A DNA stretch of 64,000 nucleotides, taken from assembly GCF_014117325.1 (NCBI RefSeq), contig NZ_CP059732.1, positions 3,113,001 through 3,177,000 of the forward strand, in the 5' to 3' direction. The position numbers and the translations under genes were made by a program. The notes below the pieces were generated by a model. It saw nothing but the letters and a program-made list of their open reading frames with translations, was not told the DNA's origin and did not search any database. The DNA comes from Spirosoma foliorum (GTDB taxonomy: Bacteria; Bacteroidota; Bacteroidia; Cytophagales; Spirosomataceae). This document shows positions 31,137-40,503 of this stretch, one piece after another. Within the stretch, counting starts at the first letter, position 1. Each line of letters begins with the position of its first letter.

Positions 31137-31331
31137 TTAGACGTTCAGCAACGCTTTAATGCGACGCTCATCTGGACCATCAACCAAGGCAGCGTGCACT
31201 AAATTGCGCTTCTGTTTGGTTGTTTTTTTCGTCAAAATATGACTGTGGAAGGCATGCTTCCGTTTGATTTTTCCGGTGCCGGTCAGCTTGAAACGCTTTT
31301 TGGCGGCCGAATTGGTTTTTACTTTTGGCAT
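31137..31331 (-). CDS. rpmI: Ribosomal protein bL35
   Basis: 64 residues from the ATG at 31331 ([32 protein letters not shown]), a standard L35. An in-frame ATG at 31394 would add 21 hydrophobic residues and overlaps the promoter box, so it is rejected. It has its own -7 box and lies 289 bases from infC across a 56-bp palindrome. Confidence 0.98.
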   Translation of the reverse strand: MPKVKTNSAAKKRFKLTGTGKIKRKHAFHSHILTKKTTKQKRNLVHAALVDGPDERRIKALLNV

Positions 31332-31372
31332 TGCAGTAACCCGCTTTATGGAAAAAATAAGTAAACAGGCCG

Positions 31373-31380
31373 CAAAGATA
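31373..31380 (-). promoter_or_regulatory. -7 box of rpmI–rplT
   Basis: Minus strand reads TATCTTTG, a full TAnnTTTG match. Predicted start near 31367, 36 bases before the rpmI ATG. A TTGC (31396-31399) lies upstream, but at about 15 rather than 19 bases. Confidence 0.55.
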
Positions 31381-31517
31381 CGAAAAAAGTCCATAGCAAC
31401 TCGCCTATTATCAATATGAATTGAATCAGATGGTTTTGGTTAGCAGTAGACATTCAATTACTAGTATCGATAAACGACTTTGGCCCCTTAGCAAACAAGA
31501 CACTGAGGCTGGGATAT

Positions 31518-31573
31518 GCACAAAAGCCCCATGCCGCTAGTTCAATTGAACTAGCGGCATGGGGCTTTTGTGC
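31518..31573. terminator. Perfect 56-bp palindrome between infC and rpmI
   Basis: The whole 56 bases read the same on both strands, from GCACAAAAGCCCC to GGGGCTTTTGTGC around a TTCAATTGAA centre. The arms contain CCCC/TTTTGTGC, so the RNA forms a 20-plus-bp stem with U-rich flanks. It lies 47 bases after the infC stop and should terminate the infC transcript. Confidence 0.92.
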
Positions 31574-31620
31574 GTTATGAGAAATGGTAAGCGTGCTTTT
31601 CAGATAAAAAAGCCGCTACA

Positions 31621-32178
31621 TTATTTCTTAGGAACTACTACTTTGGGCGACAGAAACATGCTCATGCGCTTGCCTTCAAGTTTGGGCTCTGCTTCAATTT
31701 TGCCGTAGTCTTCCAAACCTTTAGAGAAACGTTCCAGCAGTTGAAATCCCCGATCTTTGAAAACAATAGCCCGGCCTACAAACTGAACATAGGCTTTTAC
31801 TTTTGCGCCTTCTTTAAGGAAGTTAATGGCGTGTTTTAGCTTAAAATCAAAGTCGTGATCGTCGGTGTTAGGACCGAATCGAATTTCTTTAATAACAACT
31901 TTCGTCGCATTGGCCTTGATTTCTTTCTGCTTTTTCTTTTGCTCGTACTTGAACTTAGAGTAGTCAACGATACGACAAACAGGCGGCACGGCATTAGGCG
32001 ACACCTCAACCAGGTCGAGGTTTTGTGCTTTGGCCATCGCCTGAGCTTTATTTATTTCGTAGATTCCCTGCTCTACATTTTCACCGACCACCCGAACTTC
32101 ACGGGCAAGTATGCGTTCATTGACTTTGTAGGGTTCTTCAACCACGCGACGGGGTGGTCTGCGTTGGGGTAATGCCAT
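31621..32178 (-). CDS. infC: Translation initiation factor IF-3
   Basis: 185 residues from an ordinary ATG ([22 protein letters not shown]). The N-domain has [56 protein letters not shown], recognisable in parts as the IF-3 N-terminal signature. The C-domain has [25 protein letters not shown], which binds the 30S platform. Enterobacterial infC uses AUU to self-regulate; here the start is ATG. It lies 220 bases downstream of thrS. Confidence 0.98.
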   Translation of the reverse strand: MALPQRRPPRRVVEEPYKVNERILAREVRVVGENVEQGIYEINKAQAMAKAQNLDLVEVSPNAVPPVCRIVDYSKFKYEQKKKQKEIKANATKVVIKEIRFGPNTDDHDFDFKLKHAINFLKEGAKVKAYVQFVGRAIVFKDRGFQLLERFSKGLEDYGKIEAEPKLEGKRMSMFLSPKVVVPKK

Positions 32179-32317
32179 AAATTGTGTTTAGGGTAACGAA
32201 TTAGATTGAAATGGGCTTTTACACTGATTTAGGTAAAAGTCGCTTGGATAACATTGTGATTTCTAAAAAGTTCGGGAAGCTATTGAAAATACGAATGGGA
32301 AACAAGTTTGAGGTTTA

Positions 32318-32386
32318 TAGTTTGTGGTTCGTAGTTGGCTGACAAATCAATTTTAGACACGTCAGCCAACTACGAACCACAAACTA
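32318..32386. repeat. Perfect 26-bp palindrome between thrS and infC
   Basis: TAGTTTGTGGTTCGTAGTTG... at 32318-32343 is exactly complementary to 32361-32386; weaker pairing extends outward. The inner TTGGCTGAC/GTCAGCCAA is shared with 6523 and 7703. Confidence 0.9.
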
Positions 32387-32398
32387 CTAACTTTAAAC

Positions 32399-34342
32399 TC
32401 AAAGCTTCACTTCTGCCTGGAACGTCTTGACAAACTCTTCTATGCTCATGCTGCCGAGATCGCCCTGGCCTTTCCGCCGGACGGATACTTTACCATCGGC
32501 TGCTTCTTTCTCGCCAACAACGAGCATATACGGAACCTTGTTCACTTCCGCATCGCGAATTTTACGGCCAATTTTTTCGTCACGTAAATCAACGAAACCA
32601 CGAATATCCTGCTCCTGTAAGCTGAAATACAAGTCGTTAGCGTAGTCTTCGTATTTTTCCGAAATCGGTAGAATAGCAATTTGATCGGGCGAGAGCCAAA
32701 GTGGGAAATTCCCCCCTGAGTTCTCAATCAGAATCGCAATAAACCGCTCCATCGAACCGAATGGCGCCCGGTGAATCATAACCGGACGGTGCTTTTGGTT
32801 ATCAGCGCCGATGTATTCCAGCTCAAATCGATTCGGCAGGTTGTAATCAACCTGGATTGTACCCAACTGCCACTTACGACCAAGCGCATCACGTACCATG
32901 AAATCAAGCTTAGGACCATAGAAGGCCGCTTCGCCCAACTCGGTTACGGTTGGAAGCCCTTTTTCAGCAGCAGCTTCGATAATAGCCGATTCAGCTTTTT
33001 CCCACAGGTCATCCGAACCGATATACTTCGTACTGTTTTCTGGGTCACGTAACGAAATCTGAGCGCTGTAATCCGAAAATCCGAGTGATTTAAAGACGTA
33101 CAACACCAAATCAATCACCTTCATGAACTCTTCTTTCACCTGATCGGGGCGACAGAAGATGTGCGCGTCGTCCTGTGTGAATCCACGAACCCGTGTCAGT
33201 CCGTGTAATTCACCCGATTGCTCATAGCGATATACAGTACCAAATTCGGCTAATCGCAATGGTAAGTCACGGTAAGAACGTGGTTTGGTTTTATAAATCT
33301 CGCAGTGGTGCGGGCAGTTCATGGGCTTCAGCAAGAACTCTTCGTTGGGATCGGGAGTTTTAATCGGCTGGAACGAATCTTCACCGTATTTCTCCCAGTG
33401 ACCCGAAGTCACGTACAATTGCTTGCTGCCAATGTGGGGCGTTACTACCTGTAGATAACCTGCCCGCGATTGTGCTTTCCGTAGAAAATTCTCCAGACGT
33501 TCCCGCAACATGGTACCTTTCGGCAACCATAATGGAAGCCCCGCTCCCACTTTCTCCGAAAAAGCAAACAATTCCAACTCTTTCCCTAACTTACGGTGGT
33601 CACGCTTTTTAGCCTCCTCAAGTAAGAACAGGTAGTCGTCCAGTTCTTTCTGTTTCGGATAGGTAACCGCGTAAATTCGGGTTAACTGTTTATTTTTCTC
33701 ATTGCCGCGCCAGTAAGCACCAGCCACGTTCATGAGTTTAGCTGCTTTGATAAAGCCCGTATTTGGAATGTGCGGGCCACGGCATAAATCCGTAAAATCC
33801 CCCTGTGTGTAGAACGTAATGCTTCCGTCCTCCAAGCCCTCGAGCAAGTCGAGTTTGTAGGGGTCTCCTTTCTCCTCAAAATAAGCAATAGCATCAGCTT
33901 TGCTCATCGGCTTGCGGATGTACTGTTGTTTCTGGCGAGCCAGCTCCAGCATTTTATCTTCTACCTTCTTGAAGTCCTCCTGAGAAAACGGCTTTCCACC
34001 GAGGTCAACATCATAGTAGAATCCCGTTTCGATGGCAGGACCAATTCCAAATTTCGTACCTGGATACAACGCTTCGAGCGCTTCGGCCAGTAAGTGCGCC
34101 GATGAGTGCCAGAAGGTTGCTTTCCCTTCAGCGTCGTTCCACGTCAAAAGCTGAACGTTCGCATCCTGATCAATGGGGCGCGTGGCATCCTGCACCACAC
34201 CGTTTACTTTGGCGGCCAATACGTTACGAGCCAGCCCTTCACTAATTTGAGCGGCAATATCCAACCCAGAGCTTCCTTTGGGATACTGTCGAACGCTACC
34301 GTCTGGCAGCGTCACGCGGATTTGTTCGTCCTGCGCAATCAT
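32399..34342 (-). CDS. thrS: Threonyl-tRNA synthetase
   Basis: 647 residues, full length. TGS domain (about 5-68), editing domain with H79-x3-H83 (HSSAH) and C187/H191 (DLCRGPH), then the class II catalytic core with the zinc cysteine in [10 protein letters not shown], motif 2 [26 protein letters not shown] in part, and motif 3 [11 protein letters not shown]. The anticodon domain follows ([14 protein letters not shown] region). It charges threonine onto tRNA-Thr. It sits upstream of infC, as in many bacteria, but a palindrome divides the two genes. Confidence 0.98.
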   Translation of the reverse strand: MIAQDEQIRVTLPDGSVRQYPKGSSGLDIAAQISEGLARNVLAAKVNGVVQDATRPIDQDANVQLLTWNDAEGKATFWHSSAHLLAEALEALYPGTKFGIGPAIETGFYYDVDLGGKPFSQEDFKKVEDKMLELARQKQQYIRKPMSKADAIAYFEEKGDPYKLDLLEGLEDGSITFYTQGDFTDLCRGPHIPNTGFIKAAKLMNVAGAYWRGNEKNKQLTRIYAVTYPKQKELDDYLFLLEEAKKRDHRKLGKELELFAFSEKVGAGLPLWLPKGTMLRERLENFLRKAQSRAGYLQVVTPHIGSKQLYVTSGHWEKYGEDSFQPIKTPDPNEEFLLKPMNCPHHCEIYKTKPRSYRDLPLRLAEFGTVYRYEQSGELHGLTRVRGFTQDDAHIFCRPDQVKEEFMKVIDLVLYVFKSLGFSDYSAQISLRDPENSTKYIGSDDLWEKAESAIIEAAAEKGLPTVTELGEAAFYGPKLDFMVRDALGRKWQLGTIQVDYNLPNRFELEYIGADNQKHRPVMIHRAPFGSMERFIAILIENSGGNFPLWLSPDQIAILPISEKYEDYANDLYFSLQEQDIRGFVDLRDEKIGRKIRDAEVNKVPYMLVVGEKEAADGKVSVRRKGQGDLGSMSIEEFVKTFQAEVKL

Positions 34343-34410
34343 ACTTTACACTAATTTATTTGTGGGCACCCGCAGCTTACCTACAACTGTAAGCCACTTA
34401 CTTTTTATGT

Positions 34411-34475
34411 ATGATGTAAGATATATGATGTATGATTTTCTCACGAGAAGTTATACATCATATATCTTACATCAT
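34411..34475. repeat. Perfect 22-bp palindrome between the TPR gene and thrS
   Basis: ATGATGTAAGATATATGATG... at 34411-34432 is complementary to 34454-34475. Single arms of the same vocabulary occur at 3534-3556 and 19657-19680. Confidence 0.88.
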
Positions 34476-34478
34476 AAA

Positions 34479-35771
34479 TCAATTTAACGGTTTTACGGTT
34501 CGTTTTAGCGAATCGCTGGAATTAGTTGTTACGCGTTGCTTCGGCTGAATCGTCGAAATATTAACGCGGGTTGTATCAAGCACAGCCCGGCTTCTCGTCG
34601 GCGTTATTGGTTTAGCCACCGTATCGGGCAAAAATAAGGAGTTATACGAACTTTGTGCGTATTGTCTTCGCTGAGATCGCCATAAACCTGCAACAGCCTG
34701 TTGATCTGTTGCATTTTGCGAGGTTGCTTTAGTGTAGGCGGCTATCGCTAATTCATATTGCCCCATTTGTTCATGACAATAACCAATGTATGTATCAATA
34801 CGTGGAAACTGAGGGCGTAGTTGCAGAACTCGCTGATAATTTGCCAACGCCGAATAATAATTTCGATATTTCTGACTGATCAATCCCATCTGAAAATAGG
34901 ACTGATAGTAATTGGGCTGCACCTTCACAGTCTGCTGATAATAAATCATGGCACTATCAAGCTTTCCCTCGGTATGGTAAATCATCCCACGGCCATAATA
35001 CAGTTTAGCATTATTTGGGAAGTAGCGTAGCGCCTGTTCATTATAAACAAGAGCGGAGTTCAAATCGCCTAATGTCCGGTATATGGACGACAGTTGATTA
35101 TAGGTTTCCAGATACCGGGGTTTCAGCCGCAACGACTGTTCATACAGAACCAAGGCCTGCGCCGTATCGCCCTGCCGAGCGGCCATGAGTCCATTAAAAA
35201 AATAAGCTTCACCATCGTAAGGAGCCATCTGCAGAGCTTTAGCAACGTAGAGTTTCGCCTTATCGAACTGGTTTTGCTGTTGTAACAAATCACCCTGCAA
35301 GGCATACAATTCAGGCGTGTCGATCCCGAGGATTTCGGCTCGTTGAGCGTTCTGAAGTGCTTTATCAGGCTGTTGCAATGCCCGTAGAATCTGGGCACGG
35401 GTCAGGTAAAACGACCCAATATTATCATCCCGGTTGATGGCTTCATCGATATCCGACAAGGCGTCGCTCACACGACCCATAGCTAGCAAAAGAACAGCGC
35501 GTTTGGCATAGGCTGATGACGATGACGACTGATTAATAGCGTTTGTTAGGGCACGCAGAGCGCCTTCAACCCGACTACTATCGCCCGGTTTTGGATAATC
35601 GGGAATGTGCGTCGTTTGCCGATTATCGTCGCTACAGGAAACTAGAAAAGATACCATAAAGAGTGAAAGTGCGAATGTGCGAATGCGTGAATACCATCCG
35701 GCACTAACCTGTCGCTCTTCACCGCTCCGGCGGCCCGGTCTTTCACTCTTTCGCTCTTGAACCATTTTCAT
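34479..35771 (-). CDS. TPR-repeat lipoprotein
   Basis: 430 residues. The hydrophobic segment IRTFALSLFMVSFLVSC (30-46) ends in a lipobox-like FLVSC, so the mature protein probably starts at C46 and is lipid-anchored. Eight or more tetratricopeptide units follow (about 60-370), such as AIDTAL-type helices DIDEAINRDDNIGSFYLTRAQIL and ALVYNEQALRYFPNNAKLYYGRG. The C-tail is basic and Thr-rich. The 29 residues before the hydrophobic core (QERKSERPGRRSGEERQ...) are encoded by a repeat element. The ATG overlaps the stop of the methyltransferase gene by 4 bases. The role is probably protein–protein scaffolding. Confidence 0.85.
   Translation of the reverse strand: MKMVQERKSERPGRRSGEERQVSAGWYSRIRTFALSLFMVSFLVSCSDDNRQTTHIPDYPKPGDSSRVEGALRALTNAINQSSSSSAYAKRAVLLLAMGRVSDALSDIDEAINRDDNIGSFYLTRAQILRALQQPDKALQNAQRAEILGIDTPELYALQGDLLQQQNQFDKAKLYVAKALQMAPYDGEAYFFNGLMAARQGDTAQALVLYEQSLRLKPRYLETYNQLSSIYRTLGDLNSALVYNEQALRYFPNNAKLYYGRGMIYHTEGKLDSAMIYYQQTVKVQPNYYQSYFQMGLISQKYRNYYSALANYQRVLQLRPQFPRIDTYIGYCHEQMGQYELAIAAYTKATSQNATDQQAVAGLWRSQRRQYAQSSYNSLFLPDTVAKPITPTRSRAVLDTTRVNISTIQPKQRVTTNSSDSLKRTVKPLN
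35659..35750. repeat. Repeat element inside the 5' end of the TPR lipoprotein gene
   Basis: AAGAGTGAAAG (35659-35669) is complementary to CTTTCACTCTT (35740-35750). Between them, 35722-35740 carries a 19-base word (CCGCTCCGGCGGCCCGGTC) that also occurs in both arms of the 43190-43313 palindrome. Related AAAGAGTG/GAGCGAAAGAG words form the palindrome at 37203-37258. Confidence 0.8.
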
Positions 35772-36661
35772 GACGAAAATCGATAAAATACCCCTAAAGG
35801 TAACCGTTTCTGCGCCTGGTCGGCCAAGGCTAATTCACCCCATTCCAGATTAGGAACATCACCGAATAAGGGCTGCATTAGATTTTCCAGAATCAAGGAT
35901 GAGAACCCGAGCGAATATAGATTAATAATAAAGAAAAAATCGTCACGATCGAGCAGATCAGCGCAGGATTTTAGCAAGTCATTGAGTTGTTCTTCAAGCA
36001 CCCATTTTTCGCCATCGGGTCCACGCCCATAGGCAGGTGGGTCAAGAATAATGCCATTATACTTGTTTCCCCGTCGAACCTCCCGCCGAACATACTTCAC
36101 CGCATCCTCAACTACCCAGCGAATATTATCTAACTCACTGTGATCCATGTTCTCGCGAGCCCAACTAATAACCGGTTTCACGGCATCGACATGAGTAACG
36201 TCGGCTCCAGCCTGGCGAGCCGCCAGCGAAGCGCCCCCCGTATAGGCAAACAAATTCAGCACCTTAGGGCGGGGGGTATTGGCCGAAATGGCCTTTACCT
36301 TTTCGTAGATATACACCCAGTTATCGGCCTGCTCGGGAAATAGTCCAACGTGTTTGAAGGTAGTTAGGGCCAGTTTAAACTTCAGATTCAATCCACTTTG
36401 CCGAAACGTGACATACCAGGGGTCACGCATGCTGGGCTTGGTTTGCCAGTCACCCCGTTCCGGCGATTGTCGGTCACGACGGAAAACAGCCTGGGCCTGA
36501 CGTTCCCAATCCTGATCAGACAACGACTTATCCCAAATGGCCTGCGGCTCAGGGCGCGACAATATAAAATCGCCAAATCGTTCGAGTTTCTGAAAATTAC
36601 CCGAGTCGATCAGTTCGTATTCAGCCCAGGGTTTGGGGGTGATAAGTTGGATGTTTGTCAT
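35768..36661 (-). CDS. Class I SAM-dependent methyltransferase, RlmI/RlmK-like
   Basis: 297 residues. The SAM site is VLNLFAYTGGASLAARQAGADVTHVDA, followed by DNIRWVVEDAVKYVRRE and the catalytic-type motif GIILDPPAYGRGPDGEKW. DPPxYGRG is the pattern of the COG1092-type rRNA methyltransferases and relatives. It lacks an N-terminal PUA domain; residues 1-110 are a distinct beta-rich region. A 23S rRNA base is the likely substrate by family, unproven. It is the first gene of a unit with the TPR lipoprotein. Confidence 0.88.
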   Translation of the reverse strand: MTNIQLITPKPWAEYELIDSGNFQKLERFGDFILSRPEPQAIWDKSLSDQDWERQAQAVFRRDRQSPERGDWQTKPSMRDPWYVTFRQSGLNLKFKLALTTFKHVGLFPEQADNWVYIYEKVKAISANTPRPKVLNLFAYTGGASLAARQAGADVTHVDAVKPVISWARENMDHSELDNIRWVVEDAVKYVRREVRRGNKYNGIILDPPAYGRGPDGEKWVLEEQLNDLLKSCADLLDRDDFFFIINLYSLGFSSLILENLMQPLFGDVPNLEWGELALADQAQKRLPLGVFYRFSS

Positions 36662-36675
36662 TGATTAAATGTACA

Positions 36676-36760
36676 ATGGATAATGTACAATGAAGAATGG
36701 ATAATGTATGAAGATGAATCTAGTAACCGGACTCTCCATTCTTCATTGTACATTATCCAT
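36676..36760. repeat. Perfect 25-bp palindrome (ATGGATAATG family) after the EVE gene
   Basis: 36676-36700 (ATGGATAATGTACAATGAAG...) is exactly complementary to 36736-36760. The right arm covers the last codons and the TAA stop of the EVE gene (ends at 36753). Confidence 0.92.
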
Positions 36761-37172
36761 TAGAAATCTGCCCCATTTTTAAAATTAATTCAAACTCGTC
36801 GGCCCGAACGGGCATTACCGACAGGCGAGATTGTCTGATGAGGCTCAGATTTTCCAGTAATGGTTCAGCTTTGATTTGCGAGAGTGGTACAAGTTTGTCT
36901 AACGCCATAACGGGCTCTAGCTCCACAACAACCCAGCGTAAATCGTCGGGTGAGGTTGGATCAGGATAGGCCTCCTTACTCACTTTGGCCAGACCAACCA
37001 CGCCTATGTTGGTGACGCTATGATAAAACAATACCTGATCGCCTAGTTGCATGGCTTTCAGGTTGTTTCGTGCCTGATAGTTACGAACGCCGTCCCACAC
37101 GGCCTTTCCTTGTTCAATAAAATGAGTCCACCCGTATACATCGGGTTCGGACTTAACAAGCCAGTAATTCAA
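36753..37172 (-). CDS. EVE-domain protein (TTG start proposed)
   Basis: From a TTG at 37172 the protein has 139 residues and begins NYWLVKSEPDVYGW, the exact family N-terminus. EVE proteins are PUA-like readers of modified bases in DNA or RNA. Further marks are WDGVRNYQARNNLKAMQLGDQVLFYHS and GLAKVSKEAYPDP. An ATG at 37253 would add 27 residues, but that ATG lies inside a palindrome and the extra residues look random. Both ends of the gene therefore touch repeat elements: the upstream ATG at one, the stop codon at the other. Confidence 0.9.
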   Translation of the reverse strand: MNYWLVKSEPDVYGWTHFIEQGKAVWDGVRNYQARNNLKAMQLGDQVLFYHSVTNIGVVGLAKVSKEAYPDPTSPDDLRWVVVELEPVMALDKLVPLSQIKAEPLLENLSLIRQSRLSVMPVRADEFELILKMGQISNG

Positions 37173-37202
37173 TTTTGAATGATAGGGTGACCGCCGAAGC
37201 GG

Positions 37203-37258
37203 AGTGAATGAGCGAAAGAGTGGGAAGGCGGAGTTTTTCACTCTTTCGCTCATTCACT
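37203..37258. repeat. Perfect 20-bp palindrome between the DinB and EVE genes
   Basis: AGTGAATGAGCGAAAGAGTG at 37203-37222 is complementary to 37239-37258. Shares words with 35659-35750. Confidence 0.9.
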
Positions 37259-37271
37259 CTTTCGCTCTTTA

Positions 37272-37853
37272 TCAATAATAATCGTCGTGCTCCTGGCTGC
37301 TACCAAAAGGAGACCCGTATTCATCTATATCATCGTCGTTAAAACGTGAGCCTCCTCCTTTGAAAGAGAGTGCCTTATACAGAATCATAATCTGCCCGGT
37401 ATGGTACATATCATGGTTGATAATGCCGTGTAGCATGTCGTAATAGGTGTAGTCACGACCGGGAACGATATCTTCCAGGAACTCATCGTCATCGCGTTTG
37501 TCGAGTTCATTGATAAGCTCCTCCTGGCTGAGGCTCAACTCCATTTCAAGGGCTTCCCACTCGAAATCATCAATTTTGTCGGGCAGAGCCCCAAAGTTTT
37601 TGTCAGGGGTTGTAATATCAAACGTCTCATCGCCCTGCATCTTTTTGACACAGAATATGCGCCAGCTCGTCATGTGGAAGACCAGTTCGGCAATGCTATG
37701 TGTATTGGGAGCAATCCGTTTTCCAGCCATTTCGGGCGTAACGCCCCGCAATACATCAACTACCGATGGGCCATGCCAGGCTTCTTCGCCTTCATATGTC
37801 GTGTTTAAGAGGTCGATGATGCGGATCAATTCGTCGTTTGGTACCATAGTCAA
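37272..37853 (-). CDS. DinB-family protein
   Basis: 193 residues, a four-helix DinB/YfiT-like fold. The metal-site histidines are H in IAELVFHMTSWR (about 75) and the pair in IINHDMYHTGQIMILYKAL (about 159 and 163). DinB proteins are metal-dependent thiol S-transferases (bacillithiol type and others) or DNA-damage-associated proteins; no specific role can be given. The C-terminus is Asp/Tyr rich. It stands alone, followed by a palindrome and the EVE gene. Confidence 0.88.
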   Translation of the reverse strand: MTMVPNDELIRIIDLLNTTYEGEEAWHGPSVVDVLRGVTPEMAGKRIAPNTHSIAELVFHMTSWRIFCVKKMQGDETFDITTPDKNFGALPDKIDDFEWEALEMELSLSQEELINELDKRDDDEFLEDIVPGRDYTYYDMLHGIINHDMYHTGQIMILYKALSFKGGGSRFNDDDIDEYGSPFGSSQEHDDYY

Positions 37854-38267
37854 TGAATGGTTGAGTTAGTTAATGCTGCAGATAATGACCTTCTCAGGTG
37901 CACGTTTCATCCTCGCAAACAGGGACTCTTCCCTTAAATCAGTTCGTTGGTTTAAAAAATTTGGGCTACACTCAGTACTAATAATCCTGACCTACGTTGG
38001 TCTACTCTATTTGTAACCAATAATATCAAAGCTTACCAATAAAATCTTATTTTCTGAGCGGCCTCACAAAGGTAGCCAATATTGATCGCCTTGCGAAACA
38101 AACACGTTAAACACATCATCGACATGGCCTCAACAATCTTCATAACACTATGACTAACAACTACTAATAGAGTGGCATGTTTTATGCATGAAACTAATTG
38201 TATGTTTTCGTATACATAGTATAACGAAATCAAAAAGTAAAAACTTAAGTGGAGAATAACGATAATT
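37854..38267. other. Divergent gap DinB / Wzi-like
   Basis: 414 AT-rich bases. No gene, long palindrome or convincing promoter was found. A TATGTTTT at 38201-38208 is the nearest thing to a -7 box for the Wzi-like gene. A 66-codon minus frame (38033-38233) looks random. Confidence 0.5.
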
Positions 38268-39788
38268 ATGAGTCAATTTGGTAATATACTTCTACTTCTC
38301 CCTTGTTTTTTGTGGTCGGTTTTGTGTTTTGGGCAGACTGATAAACAACTTCATTACCATACTGAAGTCGATACTTATTTTGCCACATCGGGCCAAACTC
38401 CGTTTTGGCTACGAGCCAATCAATATGGAATCGTCGCAAAAGATCAGGCATTTATGACTGTTCGGCAAGGCCTACGCGTCGATTATCATGAATCACCAAA
38501 AACTAAACTCGACAGTCTTCGGGCGGCCAATCGACGTATCGACTGGGGCTGGGGAGCCGAAGCGGTATTTAATGCTGGCTACAACTATAAATTATTAATT
38601 CCGGAGGCCTACGTAAAAGTGAGGTTTGGTAAAAATTTTGAAGTCTGGGCAGGCCGACGCCGTGAACTAATCGGATTAGTCGACTCCACGCTCACATCGG
38701 GTTCGTACGCCTGGTCGGGCAATACGCTACCCATGGCTAAAATCCAGATTGCGATTAACGACTACCTTCCCCGCAATAGTTTATTTGGCTTCAAGGGCTT
38801 TTACGCACATGGCTGGTTTGAGGAAGATCGCTTTGTCAATAATACGATGCTCCACCAAAAAGCCCTCTACGGTCGGTTTGGCAAACCGCACTGGCGGCTC
38901 AAACTTTTCGCGGGGATCAATCACGAGGTTATGTGGGGAGGGAATACCGAACGTTTGCCAGGATCGGTTATTAAAAACAATCAGTTACCTAATCAATTCA
39001 GTGATTATATCAATGTTGTCACAGCCGTCACACTGGGAAACCGAACCGATATCGACACGAATCGGGTCAGTGAATTTGATCGAAAAAATCGGATCGGGAA
39101 TCACCTCGGCACAGTCGACCTAGCGTTTGAATACACGGCTCGTTCGTTTTCGATCTTCGCTTATCGGCAAAATATCTACGAGGATGGTTCTCTATTCTAT
39201 CTTACTAATATTCAGGATGGCTTAAACGGACTACGGATTCGCAATCGGCGTCCCCGGAATCCCAACGGTTTACAAATTCAGGACATCCTGTTCGAATATC
39301 TGTACACCGAAAGTCAGGGGGGAAATTTATTTCTGGAAAATGACGCCCATCGAGGCCGCGATAATTATTTCAATCATTCACAATATCAGGATGGCTGGTC
39401 GCGCTATGGCCTCACCATGGGTACTCCCTTTATCAGTCCATCGACCGACAGTCGTAGTAATCTTCCCCGCTACAGTTTTACAAATAATAATCGGGTATCA
39501 GTCATGCATTTGGGACTTTCAGGGCAGATGCTCGACTTTTTTCAGTTTCAGGTAAAAGCCTCTTACAGTACGAATCTCGGCACCTATGAGGTTCCGTTCG
39601 ACAAACCGGTACATCAATTCTCGTCGGTTCTGTCAATAGCCGCTCCACTTGCCATCCTCAACGGGGTAACAGCGAATGCATCGGTAGCTACTGACATTGG
39701 CGATCTGTATGATAACAGTGTCGGCTTTTTTATTGGTATTCGGAAAGAAGGGCGGAGCAAGAAACGACAATCCGGCGACTTTGATTAG
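38268..39788 (+). CDS. Wzi-family capsule assembly outer-membrane beta-barrel protein
   Basis: 506 residues. Signal peptide (LLLLPCFLWSVLCFGQ, cut near residue 23). The family N-terminus is YHTEVDTYFATSGQTPFWLRANQYGIV. Alternating aromatic beta-strands follow (KLLIPEAYVKVRFGKNFEVWAGRRRE, LGTVDLAFEYTARSFSIFAYRQNIYED) as in the 18-strand barrel of E. coli Wzi. Wzi binds capsule polysaccharide at the cell surface. No capsule genes flank it, and Bacteroidota genomes often carry several stand-alone copies. Confidence 0.88.
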   Translation: MSQFGNILLLLPCFLWSVLCFGQTDKQLHYHTEVDTYFATSGQTPFWLRANQYGIVAKDQAFMTVRQGLRVDYHESPKTKLDSLRAANRRIDWGWGAEAVFNAGYNYKLLIPEAYVKVRFGKNFEVWAGRRRELIGLVDSTLTSGSYAWSGNTLPMAKIQIAINDYLPRNSLFGFKGFYAHGWFEEDRFVNNTMLHQKALYGRFGKPHWRLKLFAGINHEVMWGGNTERLPGSVIKNNQLPNQFSDYINVVTAVTLGNRTDIDTNRVSEFDRKNRIGNHLGTVDLAFEYTARSFSIFAYRQNIYEDGSLFYLTNIQDGLNGLRIRNRRPRNPNGLQIQDILFEYLYTESQGGNLFLENDAHRGRDNYFNHSQYQDGWSRYGLTMGTPFISPSTDSRSNLPRYSFTNNNRVSVMHLGLSGQMLDFFQFQVKASYSTNLGTYEVPFDKPVHQFSSVLSIAAPLAILNGVTANASVATDIGDLYDNSVGFFIGIRKEGRSKKRQSGDFD

Positions 39789-39816
39789 ATGCGAGACTAT
39801 ACAGCTATTTTTTATT

Positions 39817-39889
39817 TAACCGCAGAGAACGCAAAGGTCTCAAAGGAATTAATCAAATTCCTTTGAGACCTTTGCGTTCTCTGCGGTTA
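39817..39889. terminator. Perfect 34-bp palindrome between Wzi-like and CAP genes
   Basis: 39817-39850 (TAACCGCAGAGAACGCAAAG...) is exactly complementary to 39856-39889 around a 5-base loop (AATCA). Convergent genes on both sides; it ends 9 bases from the CAP gene stop. Confidence 0.93.
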
Positions 39890-39897
39890 GGTTACTA

Positions 39898-40503
39898 TTA
39901 CCTACGGGTACCGAAATCGGTTACCCAATAGTGTTTGTAGGTACTACTTGCCGAATAGCCATAGCCTACGCCTACATTTTTAAAATTGGCGCTCATAATA
40001 TTTTGGCAGTGCCCCGTTGACGCTAGCCAGCCTGCCACAACGGCTTGTGGTGTAGAATAGCCAGCGGCAATGTTTTCGCCCGCTGCTCTCCAGATATAAC
40101 CTTCGCGGGTCATACGGTCCCAGGGCATTGAGCCATCCCGACCGGTATGACTGAAGTAGTTATAGGTAGCCAGATCAACCGCAAATTTGTCGGAAGCAGT
40201 GTTCAATTGAGTATCTAAAGTCAAAGCTGGAACAGCCGGATAAGTTGTTGTGCCACATTTGCAGGGTTTAGAACGAGCCGCATTAATGTAGTTTAATACT
40301 TGTTGTTGCTGATCCGTTGTAGCAGCCGCAGCGCGTGCCCCTGCCAGATCTGGAGTGACCGCTGAAGTACCAATGTCGGAGCCATTCTCCTTGTAAACCG
40401 ACGATGAAACAGGCGCTGGCGTTTGCGTAGTTTCCCGATCCGATTGGCACGATACAGAAGCCCACAGTAGAGCAGATACACCTATAAAGCAAATAGTCTT
40501 CAT
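39898..40503 (-). CDS. CAP-domain (SCP/PR1-like) lipoprotein
   Basis: 201 residues. The signal ends in a lipobox (SVSC, C19), so it is probably lipid-anchored. A Thr/Ala-rich linker leads to the CAP domain (about 68-201): VLNYINAARSKPCKCG, DLATYNYFSHTGRDGSMPWDRM, AAGENIAAGY, AVVAGWLASTGHCQNIMSANFKNVGVGY and HYWVTDFG. The His and Glu positions of the CAP cavity (FSHTG, GENIA, STGHC) are all present. Function of bacterial CAP proteins is mostly unknown; lipid binding or extracellular protein interaction is likely. Confidence 0.9.
   Translation of the reverse strand: MKTICFIGVSALLWASVSCQSDRETTQTPAPVSSSVYKENGSDIGTSAVTPDLAGARAAAATTDQQQQVLNYINAARSKPCKCGTTTYPAVPALTLDTQLNTASDKFAVDLATYNYFSHTGRDGSMPWDRMTREGYIWRAAGENIAAGYSTPQAVVAGWLASTGHCQNIMSANFKNVGVGYGYSASSTYKHYWVTDFGTRR

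Noticed and set aside
31332-31394. N-terminal extension of rpmI
   Set aside because: Would add 21 hydrophobic residues and covers the -7 box; the L35 family starts at 31331.
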